Below, in pieces: positions 1 to 8,534 of a stretch of 64,000 nt of DNA (the first letter of the stretch is position 1; every line of letters starts with the position of its first letter). Location of the stretch: NCBI GenBank assembly GCA_938034415.1, contig CALHLE010000008.1:1-64000 (forward strand), read 5' to 3'. The notes under the pieces were generated by a model. The model ran no database searches, was not told the DNA's origin, and saw only the letters and a program-made list of their open reading frames with translations. The position numbers and the translations under genes were made by a program. The DNA comes from an uncultured Anaerolineae bacterium. Its GTDB lineage: Bacteria > Chloroflexota > Anaerolineae > J036 > Brachytrichaceae.

Positions 1-1398
1 GCTGCACTGATAATAAGCAACTCCACTTTCTCCATCGGCGCTCCCTCCAACTGATAATGTGGTTGGGTTCCACGTGCCTATACTGAAACCGCCTAGACTC
101 AGCGTCGGGGCGGTGGGTGGCGCATTGTCCACCAGATAAGACACGCTCGCGCCGGTGATTGTTGTATAGCCACTCTTGTAGGTGCCGTCGTAGTTACTTG
201 GGTTGAACTCCAGCCTAAAGCGGGCATATCGCCCTTGAACACCGGATAAACCCACGCTCCAACCAGCCTGGCAGTTTCCAGCAATCCCTGACCAGCTCAC
301 CGGCTCAGCCCCACTATTCCACGCTTTGTAGCGCACGTAAATATTCGCGCCGCCGGCATAGTTGGCAATCCCATGGCAGGTGACGGATTGCCAGACGCTG
401 TTCGGCTTGCCGGAATCTATCACGTTGCTGTCGTAGTTGCCAATAGCAGACGTGGGCGCAGACGCATTTTGCTGACGGATATACACAATCGACATTATTG
501 TTGGGCTTGTCGCTGTTTCAGTGCGATTCCCTATCCATATCTGATAGCGATCATTGTAGTCCAGCACTCCAAGCTTGCTGCCTACTACGATAGCACGAGT
601 GGCCCCATTAGGGGCCAAATAATCGGTGTCAAGAAACTGCCCACATAACCAGCTAACTTCAACGCTGTTTCCATTTATAACCCGTAGGCGAGCGCCAATC
701 CCATATTGTGTTGGAGGTGTATATGAGGCAAACTGAACACAAGCGTTTTGGAAGTTACTGCTCTGCTCTTGTGATCCATCATTCCAGACTAGGCTCAATG
801 TGTACCCAGGACCAACTTGATGCCTAACACCAACCCATTTGTTCGATTGAACTTGAATGAGAGCAATGTTTCGCTGACTTCCTGTAGAAAAGCTTGACTC
901 ATCATTAGCCCAGCGAATGTAAATATCAGGGTTCGCCGAAAGAGGGGCAACACCGGGAGCAGACACATCACCCAGGTAGCAGCTACCGAAACAGGCTGAA
1001 GCACGAGCATTCGGATTTCCACCGGGTGACCACAGATAGAGTCTGCCGCCAGCAGTCACAGTTGTATTTGCTCCTGCGTCCTCCAGGGCACGCCAAGAGT
1101 TCGGAGCGGAGGCGTTGATATCGTAGACTGGTGCGGGTAATCCGTTGCCAAACAAGTAGCTGATTGCGCCCAGCACGCGCCCGGATCCTGCAGAGCCCCA
1201 CTGCGACTCAACACCACGGTCGCCAACACCGCCGACATTTGGTCCGGCAGTAGGATCGCCGTAGAAATCTGCTGTCAGATTTGTCCACGCTGTTGGCCCG
1301 GCCATTGTCGGCGTCGGCTTGGGGATAAAACTGATCGCCAGCGCCATCAGCGCGACGGTCAACCACAAACCAAGACTGCGAGAGTGAGACTTCTTCAC
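1..1398 (-). CDS. Exported or surface protein, partial (C-terminus beyond window edge)
   Basis: Manual reverse-strand translation is open for 466 codons from GTG at 1398 (MKKSHSRSLGLWLTVALMALAISFIPKPTPTMAGPTAWTNLTADFYGDP...) to base 1. AAGGAGG-like RBS just upstream (complement of ~1404-1411). Signal-peptide-like N-terminus. Not in the track because it has no stop inside the window. Confidence 0.85.
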   Translation of the reverse strand, partial: MKKSHSRSLGLWLTVALMALAISFIPKPTPTMAGPTAWTNLTADFYGDPTAGPNVGGVGDRGVESQWGSAGSGRVLGAISYLFGNGLPAPVYDINASAPNSWRALEDAGANTTVTAGGRLYLWSPGGNPNARASACFGSCYLGDVSAPGVAPLSANPDIYIRWANDESSFSTGSQRNIALIQVQSNKWVGVRHQVGPGYTLSLVWNDGSQEQSSNFQNACVQFASYTPPTQYGIGARLRVINGNSVEVSWLCGQFLDTDYLAPNGATRAIVVGSKLGVLDYNDRYQIWIGNRTETATSPTIMSIVYIRQQNASAPTSAIGNYDSNVIDSGKPNSVWQSVTCHGIANYAGGANIYVRYKAWNSGAEPVSWSGIAGNCQAGWSVGLSGVQGRYARFRLEFNPSNYDGTYKSGYTTITGASVSYLVDNAPPTAPTLSLGGFSIGTWNPTTLSVGGSADGESGVAYYQCS

Positions 1399-1462
1399 GG
1401 CATGCCTCCTTATGTGATTTGTGAAACGAGACTAACGCTCACGGATACGCTCATCGTGAAAC

Positions 1463-1561
1463 ATGATAGGGGGAAAAGAGGACACCGAGAGGGCGAAAAT
1501 AGGACAACTTTAGGACACAAATAGGACATCTTTTGACATAAGGGTGTCCTTTTCGTGTCCT
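1463..1561 (-). promoter_or_regulatory. Phased TGTCCT direct-repeat operator array with a -10-like element
   Basis: On the minus strand: GATGTCCTATT TGTGTCCTAAA GTTGTCCTATT TTCGCCCTCTC GGTGTCCTCTT TTCCCCCTATCAT, exact 11-bp register, TATCAT at 1468-1463. Two further TGTCCT units in plus orientation at 1545 and 1556. Confidence 0.65.
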
Positions 1562-1587
1562 ATTTGGGCAAGACATGCGCAGGCCGC

Positions 1588-1731
1588 CCATTTCTCGCCC
1601 TCACCCCCTTCCCCCTCCCCCAAGATGGGGGAGGGAAAGAAGCCCCTCCCCCTTCATGGGGGAGGGGTTGGGGGTGAGGGAGACAGCCCCTCCCCGGCCC
1701 TCTCCGCACGCGGGGAGGGTTGGGGGCTGTC
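1588..1731. repeat. C/G-rich nested inverted-repeat element (REP-like)
   Basis: CCCTCACCCCC...GGGGGTGAGGG followed by GACAGCCCC...GGGGCTGTC, with internal CCCTCCCCC / GGGGGAGGG arms. Confidence 0.6.
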
Positions 1732-1986
1732 GCCCGAATCGCGCGCAGGTTTCAGCCCTTCTGTTGTCCCCTGCGCGCGGGGACGACCGTCGGCCGAGGT
1801 TGATGCGCAAACAATCGAGGGGGAGCGAGCGTCCGGCGATCATCGCCGCCACAATTAGGGGCACGCCCCGCCGAGCGTAACTCAGCAGCCGCGGACAAGC
1901 GCAACGGGTTGGCCGACGGCGGTTGCGTGCGGCGGTCGCCCCAAGCGCGCGCACCGCAGCAGCCCTGCCGTATTACGATTCGCCCC

Positions 1987-2799
1987 ATGGATCTTTCCTT
2001 GCTGTTCAAAGCGCTCGTCATGGGCATCGTCGAGGGCCTCACCGAATTCCTCCCCATCTCTTCCACCGGCCACCTCATCGTCGCCGGCGCGCTGATCGGG
2101 TTCCCCGAAGCGATTGCCGCGACGTTCGAGATCTTCATCCAACTCGGCGCCATCTTGGCCGTCGTCGTTTACTTCGCGCGCGACTTGCTCGACCTGCTGC
2201 GGCGGGCGACGCGCGACCGGCGCGCGCGGCGGCCGCTGGTCAACGTGGCGATCGCGTTTGTTCCGGCGGCGGTCGTCGGCGCGCTGTTCAGCCGCTTCAT
2301 CAAAGACAACCTGTTCAACCCGCTCACGGTCGCGCTGGCGCTGATTGCCGGGGGCGTCATCATGTTGATCGTGGAATGGCGGCCGCGCCGGGCGGCGACG
2401 CATCGGGTGGAGGACGCGCATTGGCGACAAGCGCTGGTCGTCGGCCTCGCCCAGGTCGCCTCGCTGTGGCCGGGCTTCTCGCGGTCGGCCTCTACCATCG
2501 TCGGCGGGTTGCTGGCCGGCATGGATCGGCCTACGGCGCTGCGCTTTTCGTTTTACCTCTCTATCCCCACCATGCTGGCCGCGACCGTGTTCGACTTCGC
2601 GCGCAACCTGGACGCCATCCATCCGACCGAGTTGCCGGCCTTCGCCGTCGGGCTGGCCGCCGCGTTCCTCGTCGCGCTCGTCGTCATTCGGCTCTTTCTC
2701 GGCTACGTCGCCCGGCGCGACCTGAAACCCTTTGCCGGGTATCGCATCGCTGCGGGCGTCATGTTGCTGGGGTTGGCCGCCGTCGGCTTCTTCGGATGA
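1987..2799 (+). CDS. uppP: Undecaprenyl-diphosphatase (BacA/UppP family)
   Basis: MDLSLLFKALVMGIVEGLTEFLPISSTGHL motif; multiple TM segments; internal ATG start preferred over the track start at 1909. Confidence 0.93.
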   Translation: MDLSLLFKALVMGIVEGLTEFLPISSTGHLIVAGALIGFPEAIAATFEIFIQLGAILAVVVYFARDLLDLLRRATRDRRARRPLVNVAIAFVPAAVVGALFSRFIKDNLFNPLTVALALIAGGVIMLIVEWRPRRAATHRVEDAHWRQALVVGLAQVASLWPGFSRSASTIVGGLLAGMDRPTALRFSFYLSIPTMLAATVFDFARNLDAIHPTELPAFAVGLAAAFLVALVVIRLFLGYVARRDLKPFAGYRIAAGVMLLGLAAVGFFG

Positions 2800-2843
2800 C
2801 GTTGCATTGGACGAATGTCATACCTACCTGTGACAAAACGTCA

Positions 2844-2872
2844 CTGACGGGGCGGGTGTCTCGTGATATATT
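2844..2872 (+). promoter_or_regulatory. Predicted sigma70-type promoter upstream of the cytochrome module
   Basis: CTGACG (2844-2849), 17-bp spacer, TATATT (2867-2872); perfect inverted repeat GTGAC-aaaac-GTCAC at 2830-2844 abutting the -35. Confidence 0.5.
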
Positions 2873-3001
2873 GCGCACCGGTACAAGACCGCCTTGGCGC
2901 GCGTAAGTACAGTCTCGCGCGAGGCGAGGCGGCGCCCGAGCGTAGCGCTCGGCCAGTTGCCAAGGTTGCACAGCGCAAACGACGACTTTGAAGGAGTGTC
3001 A

Positions 3002-3814
3002 ATGGCAGAGACAACAGAACCTAAGGGAGCATCGGCGTCTCAACCCGCCGAGGGCGCTCAGCCCGCGGTCGAACAGGCGGCCGGCAAGGTCGCGGATAAA
3101 GCGATCGCTGCCGCAGAGGGCGCGGCGAAAGCAGCGGCTGCCAATCCTGCGCAGCCGGCCGCAGGCGCCGTAAAGTCGGCCACGCCATCAGCGGCTGCGA
3201 AGCCGACGGCGGCAGCTAAGCCTGCAGCCGCGAGCGCGGCGCCTAAACCGGCGGCCGCCGCCGCGAAAGAGAAGGAAGCGGAGGCGCCGGTCGCCGCGCC
3301 AAAAGGCGTGACGCGGCGCGAGTTCCTCAACTACGTGTGGGGCGCGTCCATGGCGCTCTTCCTGGTGCAATTCGGCGGCATCACATTCTTGTTCGCCATG
3401 CCGCGCTTCCGCGCCGGCGAGTTCGGCGGCAAGATCACCGTGCGCGCCGACGAGTTCCCGCAGCCCAATCAAGCGCCGGTCTCGAACAACGTCGGCAAGT
3501 TTTGGTTGGTGCACACCGACGCCGGCATCAACGCGCTATACAAAATCTGCACCCATCTGGGCTGCATCTTCCCGTGGAGCGACGCGGCGAAGATCTTTGC
3601 CTGCCCGTGCCACGGTTCGCAGTTCCAGCTCGACGGCACTTACATCGCCGGACCTGCGCCGCGCGACCTGGATCGTTTCACCTTTGAGGTGCTCGACGCC
3701 AGTGGCAACGTCATCGCCGCATCTACGGATGGCCAACCCATCCCGATGCCGCCGGGCGCCGACACCGTGGTCGTCAACACAGGACAGAAAATCTTGGGCA
3801 AATCGCATTTCTGA
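3002..3814 (+). CDS. Rieske [2Fe-2S] protein with Ala/Pro/Lys-rich N-terminal extension
   Basis: [10 protein letters not shown] ... CPCHGSQF ligand motifs; [11 protein letters not shown] twin-Arg plus TM; GAAGGAG RBS before ATG 3002. Confidence 0.93.
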   Translation: MAETTEPKGASASQPAEGAQPAVEQAAGKVADKAIAAAEGAAKAAAANPAQPAAGAVKSATPSAAAKPTAAAKPAAASAAPKPAAAAAKEKEAEAPVAAPKGVTRREFLNYVWGASMALFLVQFGGITFLFAMPRFRAGEFGGKITVRADEFPQPNQAPVSNNVGKFWLVHTDAGINALYKICTHLGCIFPWSDAAKIFACPCHGSQFQLDGTYIAGPAPRDLDRFTFEVLDASGNVIAASTDGQPIPMPPGADTVVVNTGQKILGKSHF

Positions 3815-3867
3815 TGGAGATTCGAGATCGTGTTGTGTGCTGAGAGTATAAGGAGGTAAGACCCGAT

Positions 3868-5556
3868 ATGGCCATTGTTGGACAGAAACTGGTCAAGCAG
3901 ATTCAGGCCACCGGCCTGAAGGCGACGGTGGCGCAGCGCCTCGACGATGCGTTCACCCGTTTCACGGCGGGCTTGTCGTGGAACGACGTGCGCGGCGTCT
4001 TGCGCGGCGACCCCCCGGCCAAGCCGAACCCGCGCGTGAAGCCGCACACCGAGGGGTTCTGGTTCCACATCCGCCCGACGTTCTATCACGAAGCCGTCAC
4101 CACGCTCTATCCCACCTTCCGCCTGGGACTGCTCTCGGCGCTGTTCTTCACGTTCGAGATCATCACGGGCATCTTCCTGATGATCTTCTACACGCCGTCG
4201 CCGTCCTACGCCTACGGCAACATGCTCGACATCCTGACCAACGTGCCGTTTGGCAAGTTCATGCGGGACATGCATCGCCTGGGCGCGGAAGCCATGGTGA
4301 TCGTCGTCACGCTCCACATGGCGCGCACTTTCATCACCGGCTCATACAAGAAGCCGCGCCAATTCACCTGGTTCACCGGCGTGGTGCTGCTCGGCGTCAC
4401 GCTGTTCATGTCGTTCAGCGGCTATCTGCTGCCGTGGGACCAGCTCGCGTTCTGGGCTGTGACGATCGGCACCTCGATGGCGGATGCCGTGCCCGGCATC
4501 GGCCCGCAGCTCAACCTGCTGCTCCGCGGCGCGCCCGACATTGGCGCCGGCGGCTTGCTGCGCTTCTATCTCTTCCACGTCGTGCTGTTCCCGCTGATCG
4601 GCGTGATCTTCGTCGCGGTGCACTACTACAAAGTTGTGCGTTTCGGCATCAGCCTGCCGCCGGAGATGGAGGCCATCGGCGAGGACACCGCCCGCAAGGT
4701 GCCCCCGGAGAAGCGCGTGAACTTCTTGCCGGATATCCTCACCAATGAGCTGATGTACGCCGGCGTGGCGTTCGCCGTCCTGGCCATCTCCTGCGCGACG
4801 TGGTACTCCGCTCCGCTGGAGCATCACGCCGACCCGCTGGTGACGCCGAACCACACCGTGGCCCCGTGGTACTTCTACTGGTTGCAGGGTCTGCTCAAGA
4901 TTCCACACATGATCCCGCTTCTGCCCGAAGGCATCGCTGGCGAGGTGGATCGCTTCTTCGCCAACGTCTTCGGCCTGACGCCGAAGGTGTTCTGGGGCGT
5001 GATCGTTGGCCCGCTGATGTTCGCCCTGCTGTTCGTCGTGCCTTACATTGACCCGAACCCCAGCCGCCGCTATGGCGACCGGAAGGTGATGCTCACCTTC
5101 GGCGCGCTCTTTGCCGCTGCGATCATCTACCTGTCGCTCGCCGGCATCCCCACCGGCGTACCGATCATCGGTTTCGGCTACGTGGGCGGCGACCCGGCGT
5201 CGGAAGTGGGGCAGGCCTTCATCCCCGATGAAGGCGTTGGCCCGGTGCGCTTGCTGCCATATGAACAATATGTCGTCGGCAAGTTCACGATTAGCGCACA
5301 GCCAAACACTGGTTCGGCGGGACTTGACCGACTGATCCGCGACATCCACAACGACATGGAGGCGCGCAAGGCGCGGCCTGACCCGCTAGGTAAGACGCTC
5401 TCTGCCGACGCGACCGGCTCGCTGGAGGTGAAGGAGATTCAAGCGAATCTCAAGCAGGTGATCATTACCTTGGATTACACCGACGTGAACGGCGCTCCAG
5501 CGCAATTCAAGAAGTACACCTTCCTGCATGCGCAGTCGGGTTACGCTTCTGAGTAA
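3868..5556 (+). CDS. Cytochrome b (b6/bc type, full length, with C-terminal extension)
   Basis: Haem-b TM helices (MHRLGAEAMVIVVTLHMARTF; SFSGYLLPWDQLAFWAVT), FYLFHVVLFPLIG, C-terminal TM domain; AAGGAGG RBS. Confidence 0.93.
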   Translation: MAIVGQKLVKQIQATGLKATVAQRLDDAFTRFTAGLSWNDVRGVLRGDPPAKPNPRVKPHTEGFWFHIRPTFYHEAVTTLYPTFRLGLLSALFFTFEIITGIFLMIFYTPSPSYAYGNMLDILTNVPFGKFMRDMHRLGAEAMVIVVTLHMARTFITGSYKKPRQFTWFTGVVLLGVTLFMSFSGYLLPWDQLAFWAVTIGTSMADAVPGIGPQLNLLLRGAPDIGAGGLLRFYLFHVVLFPLIGVIFVAVHYYKVVRFGISLPPEMEAIGEDTARKVPPEKRVNFLPDILTNELMYAGVAFAVLAISCATWYSAPLEHHADPLVTPNHTVAPWYFYWLQGLLKIPHMIPLLPEGIAGEVDRFFANVFGLTPKVFWGVIVGPLMFALLFVVPYIDPNPSRRYGDRKVMLTFGALFAAAIIYLSLAGIPTGVPIIGFGYVGGDPASEVGQAFIPDEGVGPVRLLPYEQYVVGKFTISAQPNTGSAGLDRLIRDIHNDMEARKARPDPLGKTLSADATGSLEVKEIQANLKQVIITLDYTDVNGAPAQFKKYTFLHAQSGYASE

Positions 5557-5558
5557 GG

Positions 5559-6527
5559 ATGGCTTTGATGAGCATCTTTAAGAAGATCGTCACCTTTCGT
5601 CCCAGCTTCACCGTACGCATCCTGACCGGCCTGATCAGCATGCTCATCCTGCTCAGCGTGTGCACGTTCATCGGCCTGGCCGATCAAACTCGCTTGAACG
5701 TGCGCGCCGCTCAATTTGACGCCCGCTCGATCGAGGCAGGCGCCAAGGTGTACTTTGAGCAATGCGCGCGCTGCCACGGCGTGAACGGTGAAGGCGTCGA
5801 GGGCTTGGGGCCGGCGCTGGCCAGCGAGCAGTTCGTCGGGCGGATCGAACTCGTCCGCGACAGCATGCAACTTCAGACGGTCAAGGTGATCAAGCCCAGC
5901 GCGCGCATGGAACAGATCGGCTGGACCGGCACGTTGAAGGATTACATCCTCAGCGTGACGGCGTCGGGCATCCCGGTCAAGACCAGTAACGTCTGGGACG
6001 TCAATCACCCGACGTTCAGCGAGCGATTCGGCGGGCCGCTGCGCGACGACCAGATTCGCGACGTTGCCAACTTCATCTTGAACTACGGGCTGAACCCGCT
6101 GCCGGACGATCAGGCGTTGCTGCCCCCTGCTCCCGGCGAGGGCATGGCGCCGCGCCCGACGCCCGTGCCGCTCACCCCGCAGCAGGAAGCCGGCCGCGAG
6201 GTCTATCTGGCCAAGGGCTGCGCGGCGTGTCACGCCATCCGCGGCGTCGGCGCGCAAGGCGCCATCGGCCCGAACCTCACACGCATCGGCGCCGTCTCGG
6301 AAGAGCGCATCGCCAGCGATAGCTACAAGACTAACTTGAAGGATCAGCCGCCTGCCACCACCGGCGCCGAGTACATCCGCCAATCCATCCTGTACCCGAA
6401 TGCCTACATCGTGGCGCAGTGTCCGCAAGGCCCCTGCCTGGCCGGCGTGATGCCGCAGAACTACGCGCAGCAGTTGACGCCGGAGGAGCTGGACAACCTG
6501 GTGGACTATCTGAACTCCCTCAGGTAG
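5559..6527 (+). CDS. Membrane-anchored diheme cytochrome c
   Basis: Two CXXCH motifs (CARCH, CAACH); N-terminal TM segment; directly follows cytochrome b. Confidence 0.92.
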   Translation: MALMSIFKKIVTFRPSFTVRILTGLISMLILLSVCTFIGLADQTRLNVRAAQFDARSIEAGAKVYFEQCARCHGVNGEGVEGLGPALASEQFVGRIELVRDSMQLQTVKVIKPSARMEQIGWTGTLKDYILSVTASGIPVKTSNVWDVNHPTFSERFGGPLRDDQIRDVANFILNYGLNPLPDDQALLPPAPGEGMAPRPTPVPLTPQQEAGREVYLAKGCAACHAIRGVGAQGAIGPNLTRIGAVSEERIASDSYKTNLKDQPPATTGAEYIRQSILYPNAYIVAQCPQGPCLAGVMPQNYAQQLTPEELDNLVDYLNSLR

Positions 6528-6548
6528 TCGTCGTCGCGAGTTTCGCAC

Positions 6549-6580
6549 AAGGGCGGGTCGAACGATCCGCCCTTTTCTTT
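6549..6580 (+). terminator. Intrinsic terminator of the cytochrome operon
   Basis: AAGGGCGG-gtcgaacgat-CCGCCCTT followed by TTCTTTT. Confidence 0.8.
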
Positions 6581-6604
6581 TGCGTCGCCGATAATGGGCG
6601 GACC

Positions 6605-6834
6605 ATGTCGCTACTTCGCTCCGGTGCCCTGTTGCGCGTCCTGGTTGGGCTGATGCCGGCGCAGGCCGCGCACTCCATCGCTGTCACGGTGAACATGCTC
6701 GCCGCCGTGCAGTTGAGCGGCCAGCGGGATTCACCGCGCTGTCGGCTGTCGGCTTTGCGGTGGCGCTGCTGCCGTTGTTGGGGGTAAGCTTCACCTCGGC
6801 GGGGCAGACGCCCGATGCGCCCCGCGCGCGTTAG
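6605..6834 (+). pseudogene. Possible decayed membrane-protein (MFS-like) C-terminal fragment
   Basis: RVLVGLMPAQAAHSIAVTVNMLAAVQLSG in one frame, GFTALSAVGFAVALLPLLGVSFTSAGQTPDAPRAR* in another; together they read like the last TM helices of a transporter. Confidence 0.35.
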
Positions 6835-6869
6835 GTGTCGCCGTCCGCCATCTCATACAATCGCGCACT

Positions 6870-8282
6870 ATGCACGACATCTGCGACCTGCGTTCCTATC
6901 TCGACTTGCTCGACCGGCATGGCCAACTGATGCGCATTACCAAGCCGGTCAACATCATCCACGAAGCCGCCGACGTCGGCGCCACCTGCGAGCGGGTGGG
7001 CGGGCCGGCGCCGTTGTTCGAGTCCATCTACGAAGACGGCTCCGCAACAGATTCAGGTCAACCTGCCGCCACTTCGGCGCAAGTGTTCAAAGGCTGGCGG
7101 CTGTTCAGCAGCGCCGTGGCCAATCAAGCGCGCGTGGCGTTGGCGCTGGGCTGTGGGCAGCACGAGGTGACGGCGACCATGGCGCGCGCGCTTGAGCCGG
7201 CCAACGCCATCCCGCCGGTTTGCGTGGCCGATGCGCCGTGGAAGAAGAATCTCATCACCGACCCGGATGCGATTGACGTCCGCCGCTTGCCCATCCCCAA
7301 ACACGCCGTGGGTGACGGCGGGCGCTTCATTACCGGCGGCGTCGTCGTCAGCAAGCATCCCGAGACGGGCGTAGGCAATTTGGGCTACAACCGCATGGAG
7401 ATCCTTGGCCCGCGCACCCTCGGCATGAACATCAACCAGTGGCGCGACGTGCAGCGCGCGCACGCCGCCGCCGAGGCGCAAGGCAAGCCGCTCGGCATCG
7501 CCGTCGCCATCGGCCTGGACCCGGCGCTGATGATCGCCGCCGGCTGCAAGTATGAAGGCGACGAGAACAACATCGCCGGCGCGATCCGCGGCCGGCCGGT
7601 CGAGGTGACGCGCGGCGTCACGGTGGATGTGGACACGATCCCCGCGCACGCCGAGCTGGTGCTGGAGGGGCGCGTGCTGCCCGGCCTGCGCCGCAGCGAA
7701 GGCCCGCTGGCCGAGTTCCACGGCTACTACGGCGAGCCGTGGGAATCGCCGGTGTTTGAGGTGACGGCGATCGGCCATCGCGACGATCCCATCTTCCAGA
7801 CCATTGTGCCCGGCTGGAACGAGCACATCTACATCGGCAACGTGCTGCCGCGCGAGCCGTTGCTCATGCGCTTCGTCCGGCACGCCAGCAAGAACGTGCG
7901 CGCGGTACACATCCCGCCCTACACCAACGGCTTCCTGGTGGTCGTGCAGCTCGACAAGAAGACGAACATGGGCGAGCCGCGCAATGTGGCGCTGGCCGCC
8001 TTCGCCGCGCACCCCAACTTCCGCGTGTGCGTGGTGGTCGAGGGCGATGTGAACATCTACGACCCCAGCGATCTGCTCTGGGCGCTGACGACACGGGTGG
8101 ACTGGGGACAGGACGTGTTCACCGTGCCGCGTGCGCAAGGGCACGAGATGGACCCGGCCAACGATAGCAAGGGCATCGGCACGAAGATCGGCATTGATGC
8201 GACTTTCGACAAGGGCCGCCGGCCCTATGGCCGGCGCGTGAGTTACCCGATGGTGGAGTTGGCGAAATATCTGGCGGAGTAA
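6870..8282 (+). CDS. UbiD-family decarboxylase
   Basis: MHDICDLRSYLDLLDRHGQLMRITKPV..., YNRMEILGPRTLGMNI, PPYTNGFLVVVQLDKKTNMGEPRNVALAAF typical of UbiD. Confidence 0.88.
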   Translation: MHDICDLRSYLDLLDRHGQLMRITKPVNIIHEAADVGATCERVGGPAPLFESIYEDGSATDSGQPAATSAQVFKGWRLFSSAVANQARVALALGCGQHEVTATMARALEPANAIPPVCVADAPWKKNLITDPDAIDVRRLPIPKHAVGDGGRFITGGVVVSKHPETGVGNLGYNRMEILGPRTLGMNINQWRDVQRAHAAAEAQGKPLGIAVAIGLDPALMIAAGCKYEGDENNIAGAIRGRPVEVTRGVTVDVDTIPAHAELVLEGRVLPGLRRSEGPLAEFHGYYGEPWESPVFEVTAIGHRDDPIFQTIVPGWNEHIYIGNVLPREPLLMRFVRHASKNVRAVHIPPYTNGFLVVVQLDKKTNMGEPRNVALAAFAAHPNFRVCVVVEGDVNIYDPSDLLWALTTRVDWGQDVFTVPRAQGHEMDPANDSKGIGTKIGIDATFDKGRRPYGRRVSYPMVELAKYLAE

Positions 8283-8534
8283 CCCTGGCGCTGCTGCCCG
8301 GCGCGCGAATTGAATCCGTGAGGCAAGATACGGTTGGGCACCGGCGCGGCCTGCGCCGTCTTCTACCACGAACATGGGCTTGCGCATCGCGCGTTGGACC
8401 TCAACGTGGTAGAATCCCGCCCGGCGCGAAGCCGGAAATATCACATCATGCGCTTCGATGGTTGAGGCCTGTTCCGCTTGCGGAATCCGAAAACCGCGTG
8501 AGAGGCGCAGAGGAATCTAAGGAGAAAACCGCAT

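Noticed and set aside
1544-1880. Two overlapping plus-strand ORFs (PSPSPKMGEG... and PHPLPPPPRWG...)
   Set aside because: Translations of the GC-rich inverted-repeat element; composition is a repeat artefact.
1882-2622. 246-aa minus-strand ORF
   Set aside because: Antisense to uppP; low-complexity R/D/Q composition, no recognisable domain.
7053-8444. 463-aa minus-strand ORF
   Set aside because: Antisense to the UbiD-family gene; GC-codon shadow ORF.
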